A stretch of DNA of 64,000 nt, taken from NCBI RefSeq assembly GCF_900106975.1, contig NZ_FNNU01000008.1, forward strand, positions 62,001 through 126,000. Reading direction: 5' to 3'. Below the pieces are notes generated by a model that worked only from the letters and a program-made list of their open reading frames with translations, was not told where the DNA came from and ran no database searches. A program made the translations under genes and the position numbers. The stretch comes from Pseudomonas kuykendallii. GTDB taxonomy: Bacteria; Pseudomonadota; Gammaproteobacteria; Pseudomonadales; Pseudomonadaceae. This document shows, piece after piece, positions 33,739 to 41,862 of this stretch (positions are counted from its first letter, which is position 1; each line of letters begins with the position of its first letter).

Positions 33739-35814
33739 TCACTGGTAGCTCAGGATGTAGTTGCCGGCGTCGCTGACGCGCGCCGACATGCCCGGATAGA
33801 CCACCAGCGTGGTGGTCGGCTCCTCGATGATCGCCGGGCCCTGCACGTGGTGGCCGGGAAGCAGGTCGGCACCGGCATGGATCGGCGTTTCGATACTGAC
33901 GCCAGCGTCGAAGTGGCAGGTCCGGTAGGCGGCCACCGGCGCGTCCTCGCCTTGCGCCGCGCGGGCGAGGCTCTGCACCAGCGGCGAGGAGAGGGCGACG
34001 GTCAGGCGCGCCTTCCAGTTGATGCATTCCACGGCGCTGGCGCGGTCGTCGATGGCGAACACCCGCTGGTGCACCTGGTGGAAGGCTTCGACCAGCCGTT
34101 CGACGTCCGCCGCATCCTCGATGCGGCTGAACGGCAGCGGCGTATCCAGCTCCCAGATCTGGCCGAAGTAACGCGCCTCGACGAAGAACTCGAGGCGCGC
34201 CTTGTCCTGCGCCTGTGCGCCTAGGCCCTCGAGAAAGCCCAGCAGGCGCCCTTCGAGTTCGCCCAGGGTGCGGTTCACCGCGGCGTGGTCGAAGCGGTTC
34301 GAGGTGGTCACCAGGCTCGCGGTTTCCTCCTTGAGGATGTCGGCGAACTGCATGCCGGCGGCGGACAGCGCCGAGGCGGCCTTGGGCAGCACCACGCGTT
34401 CGCATTCCAGCTCGCGGGCGATCGGCAGGATGTTGATGCCGGCCGCGCCACCGCCGGCGACCAGGGTGCTTTCGTTCGGATTGACACCCTCGGCGATGGT
34501 GATTTCGCGGATCGCCTTGATCATCAGCTCGCTGGCCAGGCTGATGATGTCGTAGGCGGTCTGCTCGATGCTGGCGCCGAAACGCTCGGCCAGCGGTGCG
34601 AGGGCGCGGCGCGCGGCCGCCACGTCGAGGCGCATGCGCCCGCCGAGGAAGGCCCCGGCATTGAAGTAGCCGAGCACGCAGGCGGCGTCCGACACCGTCG
34701 GTAACTCGCCGCCTCGGCCGTAGCAGGCCGGGCCGGGATCGGAGCCGGCGCTCTGCGGGCCGACGCGCATCAGGCCGCCCTCGTCGCACCAGGCGATGGA
34801 GCCGCCGCCGGCGCCGACCGAGCGGATGTCCACCGAGGAAATGCCCAGCAGGTGGCCGCTCCACAGGCCGCCGAGCCAAGTGTCGCGGCTGTAGGTGAGG
34901 TTGCCGTCGCGGACCAGGCCGACGTCGAAGGTGGTGCCGCCGGTGTCGCAGACGATGGCGTTGCTGCCGAGGTCTTCCAGGCGCGTGTAGGCGGCCGCGG
35001 CGACTGGCGCCATGGCCGGGCCGGATTTCACCGTGTGGATCGGCGCCTCGATCAGCTCGGCGACGTTCATGCAGCCGCCCAGCGTGGTCGAGACGAGGAT
35101 GTCGTTGGCGTAACCGGCCGCGCGCAGGTCGCGCTCCAGCCCGCTCAGGTGCTGCTGCATCAGCGGCTTGAGCGAGGCGTCGATGCTGGTGGCCGAAGCC
35201 CGGCGGTACTCGCGGATCACCGGCAGGATGCGGTGCGAAAGGGTGTAGGGCACGCCGGGCAGCAGTTCGTCGAGGAGCGCGGCGAGGCGCTGTTCATGCG
35301 CCGGATTGGCGATCGACCAGAGCAGGCACACGGCGATCGCCTCGAAGTCGTGCCGCGCCAATTGGCCGATCACCTCGCGCGCCTGCGCCTCGTCGAAGTC
35401 GCGTGACACGCTGCCATCGGCGCGGATGCGCTCGCGCACCTCGAAGGTGTAGCGGCGCGGGACGTAGGGCTCGGGGTAGTCGCGGCTGAAGTCGTGGGGG
35501 TTGAGCTTGCCGCCCTCGCGCAGCACGAGGATGTCGGGGAAACCTTCGGTGACCAGCAGCGCGGTCTTCGCCACGCGCTGGGTGACGATGGCGTTGGTCG
35601 CCCGCGTGGTCCCGTAGATGAACAGATCGGTCGCGCCGAGCAGCGCCTCGACGCCCAGCCCCAGTTGTTCGGCGGCGACGCCGAGGGCCTCGCGCATGCC
35701 GTCGAAGATGCGCGCATGGGTGGTGAGGGCCTTGCCAATGGTGTAGCCACCGCTGCTGTCGGTCACCACCACATCGGTGAAGGTGCCGCCGGTATCCACG
35801 GAAATCCTGTACAT
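33739..35814 (-). CDS. Hydantoinase A / oxoprolinase family subunit
   Basis: 691 residues from the ATG at 35814 (MYRISVDTGGTFTDVVV), with GAGAGG about ten bases upstream. It is of the HyuA/5-oxoprolinase N-terminal family, an actin/ASKHA-like ATPase. Motifs are DTGGTFTD (7-14), GTTRATNAIV, CDTGGTTFDVGLVRDG and GAGGGSIAW. It binds ATP and phosphorylates the amide carbonyl, and HyuB completes ring opening. HyuAB-like pairs include N-methylhydantoinase, 5-oxoprolinase-like enzymes and the ATP-dependent caprolactamase of Pseudomonas. An intact pair with full length is seen. A 138-base gap separates it from the NTF2-like gene. Confidence 0.93.
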   Translation of the reverse strand: MYRISVDTGGTFTDVVVTDSSGGYTIGKALTTHARIFDGMREALGVAAEQLGLGVEALLGATDLFIYGTTRATNAIVTQRVAKTALLVTEGFPDILVLREGGKLNPHDFSRDYPEPYVPRRYTFEVRERIRADGSVSRDFDEAQAREVIGQLARHDFEAIAVCLLWSIANPAHEQRLAALLDELLPGVPYTLSHRILPVIREYRRASATSIDASLKPLMQQHLSGLERDLRAAGYANDILVSTTLGGCMNVAELIEAPIHTVKSGPAMAPVAAAAYTRLEDLGSNAIVCDTGGTTFDVGLVRDGNLTYSRDTWLGGLWSGHLLGISSVDIRSVGAGGGSIAWCDEGGLMRVGPQSAGSDPGPACYGRGGELPTVSDAACVLGYFNAGAFLGGRMRLDVAAARRALAPLAERFGASIEQTAYDIISLASELMIKAIREITIAEGVNPNESTLVAGGGAAGINILPIARELECERVVLPKAASALSAAGMQFADILKEETASLVTTSNRFDHAAVNRTLGELEGRLLGFLEGLGAQAQDKARLEFFVEARYFGQIWELDTPLPFSRIEDAADVERLVEAFHQVHQRVFAIDDRASAVECINWKARLTVALSSPLVQSLARAAQGEDAPVAAYRTCHFDAGVSIETPIHAGADLLPGHHVQGPAIIEEPTTTLVVYPGMSARVSDAGNYILSYQ

Positions 35815-35952
35815 GCTGATGATCCCTCTCATTAGTCGCGGCCACGACGAGGAATGCAGTATCGCGCAAAACAGGGCCGTCTCCGCGCCAGGGTGAAGCA
35901 GGCGCTGAACGGTATCGCCGTTTCCGGCGGGGAGGGATGAGCAGGGGAGCGG

Positions 35953-36324
35953 TCAGGCCGCTTCGTAGTGCCAGACCTTGGAGACGATCTTCCAGGTGTC
36001 GCCGAGGAAGATCAGCGTCATGTCGTCGACGAAGCTCTGCGGCAGGTAGAGGTCGCGCACGCGCACGTGGGCGGTGGTCGGCGTCGGCATTTCCAGGCTG
36101 ATAATCTCGTCGACGCGCGGGTCGTTGCGCTGCGCGGGCGCTTCCCGGCGGGTGATGCGCTCCAGGTACAGCGGCAGGTCGAGCATGATGAATTCATCGT
36201 CCGTGGACGAGAACAGCCGCGCCTCGGCGTGGAAGATCTCGTTGAACCAGTCCGAACGGCCGAAATACAGCGCGTCGAAATAGCGCTGAATGACCTTTAG
36301 CAGTTCGCTCTTGGGTGTGCTCAT
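35953..36324 (-). CDS. NTF2/SnoaL-like small protein
   Basis: 123 residues from the ATG at 36324 (MSTPKSELLKVIQRYFDALYFG). The pattern of an N-terminal helix followed by strands, ending DMTLIFLGDTWKIVSKVWHYE, is typical of the NTF2-like/lumazine-binding-related superfamily. It overlaps the aminotransferase stop by four bases. It could be a small cyclase/isomerase or a binding protein for a pathway intermediate. The regulator at 25508 carries a related fold, so both may bind the same ligand. Function unknown. Confidence 0.8.
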   Translation of the reverse strand: MSTPKSELLKVIQRYFDALYFGRSDWFNEIFHAEARLFSSTDDEFIMLDLPLYLERITRREAPAQRNDPRVDEIISLEMPTPTTAHVRVRDLYLPQSFVDDMTLIFLGDTWKIVSKVWHYEAA

Positions 36325-37643
36325 GCGATCGCTCCGTTGATGCATTGCTCGACGGCCGCTTCATGCGGCAGTTCCAGGCCGTAATCCAGTGCGGCCAGCA
36401 GGGTTTCCAGTTCGCTGTCGGAAATGATCAGCGCGGGCGCGAGGAACAGGGAGGTCTGTTCCCCGCTGGTGCCGATCAGGGCACCGGCTTCCAGCGCGCG
36501 TTCGGCTACGCGCGAGGCGAGGGTGGGTTCCAGGGTGTCGGCCCGCCAGTCGCGCCAGTCCGGGCCGTGCAGCTCGATGGTCCAGTGCAGGCCACGGCCG
36601 TCGACACGGGCGATGATCGGATGGCGGGCGGCGATTTCGCCGAGGCGGCGCTTCATCACCTGTTCCAGATGCGCGGTTCTCTCGAGCAGCTTTTCGCGCA
36701 CCACCACGCGCAAATAGGCGCGTACCGCGGCGACCATGCTCGGGTGGCCGCGGAAGGTGCTGTAGCTCTGCCAGGACTTGTCTTTCAGCCGCTCCATCAC
36801 GTCCTTCGAGAGCACCACCGCGCCGGCCGGCGCCGCGCCACCGGCCAATGGCTTGCCTAGGGTGACGATGTCCGGACGGCTGTCGCCGCCCTGGAAGGCG
36901 AACCAGCGCCCGCTGCGGCCCAGGCCGGTCACCACTTCGTCGGCGATCCACAGGCAGCCGGCCGCGCGGGCCATCGCCGCCATGCGGTCCTGATAGTCGG
37001 CGTCGTGATAGATGCCGCCCTGGGTGTAGTCGATGATCATCGCCGCGCTGTCGGCCAGCTGCGCCGGAACGCCGGCGAGGCGCGTCTCCAGCGACGGCAC
37101 GCAGACATCGCCGCCGTAGCTGGCGCCGACCGGCGCGGGTAACTGGTGAACCGCTACGCGCCAGGGCGTCGGCCGGGTGCCGCCATGATGCGAGGCGAGG
37201 CCGCCATGCCAGTGCGGCTGCAGAGTGGCGTCGCGGGACAGACCGGTGAGGCCGTGATAGGCGCGCTCGCGGGCGGCGAAAGGCGCCCGCCCGCTGAGCA
37301 CCTGGGCCAGCGACAGCGCCTGGTCGTTGGCCTCGCTGCCGCTGAGGAAGAAGCGCACGCCACCGACCCAGTCGTGTTCGCCGGCGAAGGCGATATCGAT
37401 CAGCTCATCCGCCGCGGCTTCACGCTCGCCCCAGGCCCAGCCTTCGCTGACCACCGGGGCACTGGCGGCCCTTCGCAGGGCGTCTTGCATGTCCGGGTAG
37501 GCATGGCCGAGCGGGCCGCCGGTGCTGCTGCCATCGATGACCCGACGGCCGTCCGCGAGGAAGAAGTACACTCCTTCGCCGCCAACGATGCGGAAGCTCG
37601 GCTGTTCGCCGGCGTTCAGCCCTGTCTGGATCAACCTGCCCAT
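36321..37643 (-). CDS. Class III aminotransferase (omega-aminotransferase / glutamate-semialdehyde-aminomutase type)
   Basis: 440 residues from the ATG at 37643 (MGRLIQTGLNAGEQ), chosen for GAGGAAGG seven bases upstream; longer in-frame starts lack a ribosome-binding site. PLP contacts are D235 (WIADEVVTGLGR) and K264 (TLGKPLAGG); the phosphate-binding loop is SGSEAND (101-107). It is the first gene of the leftward operon. Placed before HyuAB, it probably transaminates the amino acid released when the ring is opened, as 6-aminohexanoate aminotransferase does in caprolactam degradation. That match is inference. Confidence 0.9.
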   Translation of the reverse strand: MGRLIQTGLNAGEQPSFRIVGGEGVYFFLADGRRVIDGSSTGGPLGHAYPDMQDALRRAASAPVVSEGWAWGEREAAADELIDIAFAGEHDWVGGVRFFLSGSEANDQALSLAQVLSGRAPFAARERAYHGLTGLSRDATLQPHWHGGLASHHGGTRPTPWRVAVHQLPAPVGASYGGDVCVPSLETRLAGVPAQLADSAAMIIDYTQGGIYHDADYQDRMAAMARAAGCLWIADEVVTGLGRSGRWFAFQGGDSRPDIVTLGKPLAGGAAPAGAVVLSKDVMERLKDKSWQSYSTFRGHPSMVAAVRAYLRVVVREKLLERTAHLEQVMKRRLGEIAARHPIIARVDGRGLHWTIELHGPDWRDWRADTLEPTLASRVAERALEAGALIGTSGEQTSLFLAPALIISDSELETLLAALDYGLELPHEAAVEQCINGAIA

Positions 37644-37686
37644 GCCCGTGCCTTCCTCGGGATCGGTATATGGACATAGCATTTCA

Positions 37687-37710
37687 TGTCGACTGTATAT
37701 TGTCGACAAT
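37687..37710. promoter_or_regulatory. Candidate GntR operator
   Basis: ATTGTCGACAAT (37699-37710) is a perfect 12-bp palindrome, and TGTCGAC is repeated at 37687-37693 and 37701-37707. The palindrome fits the GT-N-AC core of FCD-type GntR operators. It lies about 45-65 bases before the aminotransferase start and 174 before the divergent GntR gene, an ideal place to control both. Binding is inferred. The rest of the 240-base gap is AT-rich with no gene. Confidence 0.6.
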
Positions 37711-37883
37711 TTTTTTGTGTCCTTCTATCATTGCCCTCTATTAGGCTCGCCTTTTCCTTTCGTAAGCCGCGTCCTAGAGCCCTCAATGCGGCGTTCGGGC
37801 ATTTCCGACGGAGGTCGGAGTGAGCTATCTCCTCCCTTGTGTTAGGGTCTTTTTAATCGTTACCTCGCCGGCCGGAGAATCCG

Positions 37884-38600
37884 ATGGCTTCCTTTGAATC
37901 ACCCGAAAGATCCGACAGCGCCATGCCGCTGCATCGAACACGCATGGCCGACCTGGCTTACGAGCGTATCCGGGAGCTGATAATCGTCGGGGACCTGCCC
38001 ATCGGCTCGCGCTTGATCGAGACCCAGCTGGCGCAGGAGTTCGGCACCAGCCGGGCGCCGGTTCGCGAGGCCATCCGCCGCCTGGTGGAAGACGGCCTGA
38101 TCGAGGAGCGGCCGCACCACGGCGCCACCGTCAAGGTGCTCGACGCTGCGGCGATCATCGACCTCTATAACGTGCGCCTCGCCCTGGAGACCATGACCAT
38201 TCGCCTGGCGACGCTGCGCGGCATGTCCACCGACCGCCTGCGCGAATTGGTCGCGCTAATGGACGAGGCGGCGCAGAAGGGCGACACCATGCTGGTGGCG
38301 CGGCACGAGCTGGATTTCCATGCGGAGATTTGCCAGCACAGCGGCAATCAGCTGGCCATCGAGCTGTTCCGCAGCCTCGGCGGCCGCCTGCTGATGGCCG
38401 TCGCCCTGGACAACACCTCGCATCAGGACCTGCTGGGCGTAGCCGCCGAGCACGAACCCCTGCTGGCCGCCATCGAGTCCGGCGACGACCGTCGCGCCGC
38501 CGAGGAGATGCGCCTGCACATTCTTTCCACGGTCGGCGACCTGCTGGCACGGCTCAACGGCAATCCGCTGGATCTGCTCGACTACCCGCAAAACGCCTGA
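37884..38600 (+). CDS. GntR family regulator, FCD/VanR subfamily
   Basis: 238 residues. The N-terminal winged helix is at about 20-85 (LAQEFGTSRAPVREAIRRLVEDGLIE). The FCD sensor domain at about 95-225 keeps the metal-binding residues seen as D..R in DLYNVRLALE and H..H in HELDFHAEICQHSGN and HEPLLAAI. FCD domains bind carboxylic or amino acids, often with a metal. It is divergent from the aminotransferase-HyuAB-ABC operon and is its likely repressor. An internal start (MPLHRTRMADLAYERI, 37923) is possible. Confidence 0.92.
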   Translation: MASFESPERSDSAMPLHRTRMADLAYERIRELIIVGDLPIGSRLIETQLAQEFGTSRAPVREAIRRLVEDGLIEERPHHGATVKVLDAAAIIDLYNVRLALETMTIRLATLRGMSTDRLRELVALMDEAAQKGDTMLVARHELDFHAEICQHSGNQLAIELFRSLGGRLLMAVALDNTSHQDLLGVAAEHEPLLAAIESGDDRRAAEEMRLHILSTVGDLLARLNGNPLDLLDYPQNA

Positions 38601-38668
38601 TCGATCTCGACTTTGCCCGCGGCGGCGCGCCGGATCATGCCGGCCCCCCGCACCGCTTCGAGTCCGCC

Positions 38669-39349
38669 ATGAAACGCTTCGTCCTCCTCGATACCACGCC
38701 CATCCCCGACAACGGCGGCGCCCTCTGCTTGTTCGAGTACGGCGAAGACTTCGTGATCAAGTTCGAGGGTGGCCGCGGCAATCAGTTGATGAACACGCGG
38801 ATGCACGGTTCGGAGGACGCGCTGGCGGAAATCCCATGCAAACGCGTGGCCGGCCGGCCCCAGGTGCGCGTGCTGATCGGCGGCCTGGGCATGGGCTTCA
38901 CCCTGGCCGCGGCGCTCAGGCACCTGGGCAAGGACGCGGAAGTGCAGGTGGCCGAGCTGGTGCCGGGCGTTATCGAATGGAACCACGGTCCGCTGGGCGA
39001 AAAGTCCGGCTATCCGTTGCGCGATCCACGCTCAAAGGTGCTCAACGACGACGTCGCGGCGATCCTCAAGGCCGGTCCCGGCGCCTTCGACGCCATCATG
39101 CTGGACGTCGACAACGGTCCCGAGGGGCTCACGCAGAAATCCAACAGTTGGCTGTACTCGATGGAAGGCCTGCGCACCTGCGCGAAGGCGCTGCGCAAAG
39201 GCGGCGTGCTCGCCGTATGGTCGGCCAGCGCCGACCGGCAATTCTCCGAGCGGCTCTCCAGGGCGGGATTCAAGGCCGAAGAGGTGCAGGTTTTCGCCCA
39301 CGGCAACCGTGGCCCGCGCCACACCATCTGGATCGCCAGCAAGCTCTGA
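38669..39349 (+). CDS. Spermidine-synthase-like SAM-fold protein
   Basis: 226 residues from the ATG at 38669 (MKRFVLLDTTPIPDN). The Rossmann methyltransferase-like fold of the spermidine synthase superfamily is shown by VLIGGLGMGFTLAAALRHL, VQVAELVPGVIEWN and FDAIMLDVDNGPEG. It is shorter than true spermidine synthase and lacks its N-terminal beta-domain features, so it may be an aminopropyl- or methyltransferase-like protein of unknown substrate. It starts 68 bases after the GntR gene. An open frame in front of 38669 lies within that gene and is not used. Confidence 0.82.
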   Translation: MKRFVLLDTTPIPDNGGALCLFEYGEDFVIKFEGGRGNQLMNTRMHGSEDALAEIPCKRVAGRPQVRVLIGGLGMGFTLAAALRHLGKDAEVQVAELVPGVIEWNHGPLGEKSGYPLRDPRSKVLNDDVAAILKAGPGAFDAIMLDVDNGPEGLTQKSNSWLYSMEGLRTCAKALRKGGVLAVWSASADRQFSERLSRAGFKAEEVQVFAHGNRGPRHTIWIASKL

Positions 39350-39374
39350 TCACTCGTCCCGTTCGCCCTGCGGC

Positions 39375-39395
39375 AACCCGCCATGTGGCGGTTTT
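39375..39395 (+). terminator. Weak terminator-like hairpin
   Basis: A CCGCC/GGCGG core stem (39378-39382 with 39387-39391) with flanking AA/TT pairs and a TTTT tail follows the spermidine-synthase-like gene by about 25 bases. The stem is short, so termination may be partial. The rest of the 195-base gap to fklB shows no gene. Confidence 0.4.
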
Positions 39396-39544
39396 ACTGG
39401 GCTGGCGGCGCTGAAAATTCCTTTTTGCGAACGCGAACTTATCGCCTTTTTCGGCCTCCTATCGCGGTAGCCAGTGATCGCGACGGCCTGCTAAGCTCGC
39501 GCCTTCACTCGATTGCCCACTACGGCGCAGGTTAAGGAAATAGC

Positions 39545-40279
39545 ATGAGACAACATCGGTTGGCGGCAGCGATGGCCCTGGTTGGTCTGGTTCTGGCCGG
39601 CTGCGACTCGCAGACCAGCGTGAAACTGGAAACGCCGGCTCAGAAGGCCTCCTACGGCATCGGCCTGAACATGGGCAAAAGCCTGGCTCAGGAAGGCATG
39701 GACGATCTGGACTCCAAAGCCGTCGCCCAGGGCATCGAAGATGCCATCGGCAAGAAAGAGCCGCGCCTGAAGGACGAAGAGCTGATCGAAGCCTTCGCTT
39801 CCCTGCAGAAACGCGCCGAGGAGCGCATGAAGACGGTTGGCGAAGAAAACGCCAAGGCCGGCAAGAAATTCCTCGAAGACAACGGCAAGCGCGAAGGTGT
39901 GACCACCACCGCGTCGGGCCTGCAGTACGAAGTGCTGAAGAAGGCGGACGGCGCCCAGCCCAAGCCGACCGACGTCGTCACCGTTCATTACGAAGGCAAG
40001 CTGATCGACGGCAAGGTCTTCGACAGCTCCATCGAACGCGGCACCCCGATCGATCTGCCGGTCAACGGCGTGATTCCGGGTTGGGTCGAAGGTCTGCAGC
40101 TGATGCATGTGGGCGAGAAGTTCAAGCTCTACATCCCCAGCGAACTGGCTTACGGCGCACAGAGCCCGAGCCCGATGATTCCGGCCAACTCGGTGCTGGT
40201 GTTCGAGCTGGAACTGCTGGCGATCAAGGACCCTAACCAGGCTCCGAGCGACGCCGAGCAGCCCGCCGAAACCAAGTAA
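39545..40279 (+). CDS. fklB: FKBP-type peptidyl-prolyl cis-trans isomerase (lipoprotein)
   Basis: 244 residues. A lipoprotein signal with lipobox LVLAGC (Cys about 20) suggests an envelope location. The N-terminal FKBP dimerisation domain runs to about 120 (QKASYGIGLNMGKSLA; KFLEDNGKREGV) and the catalytic FKBP domain is at about 125-230, with VTVHYEGKLIDGKVFDSS, GVIPGWVEGLQLMHVGEKFKLYIPSELAYG and FELELL. It assists folding of envelope proteins by proline isomerisation. The order fklB - DUF1232 - HTH - EAL protein - prc matches the P. aeruginosa core layout as I recall it. Confidence 0.92.
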   Translation: MRQHRLAAAMALVGLVLAGCDSQTSVKLETPAQKASYGIGLNMGKSLAQEGMDDLDSKAVAQGIEDAIGKKEPRLKDEELIEAFASLQKRAEERMKTVGEENAKAGKKFLEDNGKREGVTTTASGLQYEVLKKADGAQPKPTDVVTVHYEGKLIDGKVFDSSIERGTPIDLPVNGVIPGWVEGLQLMHVGEKFKLYIPSELAYGAQSPSPMIPANSVLVFELELLAIKDPNQAPSDAEQPAETK

Positions 40280-40296
40280 CCTCCGCGTTACCGACC

Positions 40297-40322
40297 AACG
40301 CCCCGCTCTGCGGGGCGTTGTC
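40297..40322 (+). terminator. Rho-independent terminator after fklB
   Basis: AACGCCCCG (40297-40305), loop CTCTG, CGGGGCGTT (40311-40319), a perfect 9-bp stem 18 bases after the fklB stop, followed by GTCGTTT. The T content is modest but the stem is strong. Confidence 0.8.
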
Positions 40323-40571
40323 GTTTCCAGGGTAACGAACCGCCACCCGACTGGGCAGTCTGAACAGGTACGGAACGAGGCGGCTGTTACGGTTATGCAC
40401 ACTGCCTGGACGATTACAAGCGGAGCGTCGAGAACCCCTTCGCACTTTTCCAGTGCGATCACAACCTGCTGATTTTATTGATATTTTATTGCTGTTTAAA
40501 AATTGTTCGATCTGAGCGGAAGCCGCATGAGGCGGGCTTTTGGCCCAGCCATCCATAATCTGTTCACATAG
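40320..40571. other. Long intergenic stretch with AT-rich core, no gene seen
   Basis: This is most of the 358-base gap between fklB and the DUF1232 gene. It contains a 6-bp hairpin (CGCACT/AGTGCG, 40441-40457), an AT-rich tract at 40470-40506 (repeated TTTTATT and TTTAAAAATTG), and a possible imperfect terminator hairpin at 40520-40541 ending in TTTT. No reading frame with a ribosome-binding site was found. Confidence 0.5.
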
Positions 40572-40594
40572 TTATCCACAGCTTTTGTGGGTAA
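40572..40594. promoter_or_regulatory. Pair of inverted DnaA-box-like sites
   Basis: TTATCCACA (40572-40580) is a perfect match to the DnaA box consensus TTATNCACA. TGTGGGTAA (40586-40594) is its inverted partner with one mismatch. They are separated by five bases, lie beside the AT-rich tract and are 44 bases before the DUF1232 start. Whether DnaA binds here is unknown. Confidence 0.5.
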
Positions 40595-40637
40595 CCCCAG
40601 CCAGCCCAGCGGGCACGCGGTCTGCCGAGGAGTCAGG

Positions 40638-41078
40638 ATGAAAATGCCGTTGAATCTTGCACGCTACCTGCCCATCGCTGAGCGCATTCTGGTGCGTGGT
40701 CGCCTACCCGCGTTGCTGCTGGCGGTGGCTCGCAAAGGCGCGCGGAAGGACAGGCGAACGGGTGGCCTGACGGACGACCTGCGCGTGCTTCAGTCGCTTG
40801 CGCTGGCCTACTGGCGTGGCGAGTACCGCGCGGTCAGCCGGCAGGCACTGCTCGCCTCGGTGGCGGCGCTGGCTTACTTTCTATCGCCGCTGGATCTGAT
40901 TCCGGATTTTCTCATCGGGGTCGGCCTGCTCGACGACTTCGCCGTGCTCGCCTGGGTCACCCGCACCTGGAGCAAGGAGCTCGACGCGTTCCGCCTGTGG
41001 CGCGATACCCAGTCTCCCGCCCAGCGGGCAGAACTGGAACGGCTGCCATCGTCCGAGGAAATCCGTCGGGAACGATGA
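40638..41078 (+). CDS. DUF1232 (YkvA-like) membrane protein
   Basis: 146 residues from the ATG at 40638, with GAGGAG six bases upstream. It carries the YkvA/DUF1232 signature YFLSPLDLIPDFLIGVGLLDDFAVLAW (about 82-108), a hydrophobic hairpin likely to be membrane-associated. The biochemical function of the family is not established. A nearby pair of DnaA-box-like sites lies in its upstream region. It is followed by the HTH gene after about 100 bases. Confidence 0.85.
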   Translation: MKMPLNLARYLPIAERILVRGRLPALLLAVARKGARKDRRTGGLTDDLRVLQSLALAYWRGEYRAVSRQALLASVAALAYFLSPLDLIPDFLIGVGLLDDFAVLAWVTRTWSKELDAFRLWRDTQSPAQRAELERLPSSEEIRRER

Positions 41079-41176
41079 GCCGTCGCCGATCGCCCCGGCC
41101 GCCCTCAGTCAGTGTCGAAACCGCTTCCGCCCGTCGCCTGTTAAGATCGTCGCTGATCTTCAGAGGGGGAGCGCCC

Positions 41177-41500
41177 ATGAGCGTGCAAGTGATCAGCCGT
41201 GACGGCGAGGCGGAATACGCCGTCGTGCCGTGGGCCGAATACCAGGCGTTGCTCGCCGCCGCCGGGCGGCCCAGCGAGCAGACAGCGGTGTCGGAATCCG
41301 GGGATGGCCTCGCGCAGCTTTCCAGCCGGCGTGAGGCGCTCGGGCTGAGCCGTGAGCAACTGGCGCGTCAGGTCGGCATCAGCCCGTCCTACCTCGAGTT
41401 GATCGAGCGCGGCGAGCGCGAGCCGGACGCCGCGATCCGCCGTTCCCTGGCGTTCGTGCTGGGCAAGGCCGCGCAGGAGCAAGAGGCCCCCGCGCCGTGA
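41177..41500 (+). CDS. Small XRE-family HTH protein with Phd-like N terminus
   Basis: 107 residues from the ATG at 41177 (MSVQVISRDGEAEYAVVPW). The C-terminal half is an XRE/Cro helix-turn-helix (LGLSREQLARQVGISPSYLELIERGEREPD). The N-terminal VVPWAEYQALL segment recalls the DNA-binding edge of Phd/YefM antitoxins. It overlaps the next gene by four bases (GTGA). A toxin-antitoxin role is conceivable, but the position within a conserved core block argues for a housekeeping regulator. Confidence 0.85.
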   Translation: MSVQVISRDGEAEYAVVPWAEYQALLAAAGRPSEQTAVSESGDGLAQLSSRREALGLSREQLARQVGISPSYLELIERGEREPDAAIRRSLAFVLGKAAQEQEAPAP

Positions 41501-41862
41501 GCGTGCGCATCTCCCAGCAGCACTGGCAGGCGTTGCTCGCCGAACTGGCGGATGCGCGTCGACAGAGCCACCTGGTGACCTACCGCGCGCTGGTCGAGCG
41601 TCTGCAACTGCCGACTCCGGCGATGCAGACCCTGACCGCCGCGCTCGAACACCTGGCGGCCCTCGACGCCAAGGCGGAGCGCCCGCTGCGCAGCGCGCTG
41701 GTGATCAGCCAGGGCGCCAGCCGTCTTCCGCGCCCGGGGTTCTTCGACTGCGCGGTGCGCCTGGGGCGTTTCAGCGGACCGTGTGACGGTGTCGCCGCGG
41801 CCTCCTGGCATGCGGCGGAAGTCGCCCGTGTTTTCGAGTTCGACTACCCGGAGGGCAACTGA
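41497..41862 (+). CDS. Conserved hypothetical protein
   Basis: 121 residues starting at GTG 41497, overlapping the HTH gene stop. The N terminus (QALLAELADARRQSHLVTYRALVERLQLP) is helical and resembles the start of alkyltransferase-like or winged-helix domains; the C-terminal half (RSALVISQGASRLPRPGFFDCAVRLGRF) is strand-rich. No catalytic motif is recognised. It is coupled to the HTH protein upstream and to the Sel1-like protein downstream (one-base overlap). Confidence 0.75.
   Translation: MSVRISQQHWQALLAELADARRQSHLVTYRALVERLQLPTPAMQTLTAALEHLAALDAKAERPLRSALVISQGASRLPRPGFFDCAVRLGRFSGPCDGVAAASWHAAEVARVFEFDYPEGN

Noticed and set aside
33728-34879. Upstream extension of the HyuB frame
   Set aside because: It runs inside the HyuA gene and has no family features; HyuB begins at 33727.
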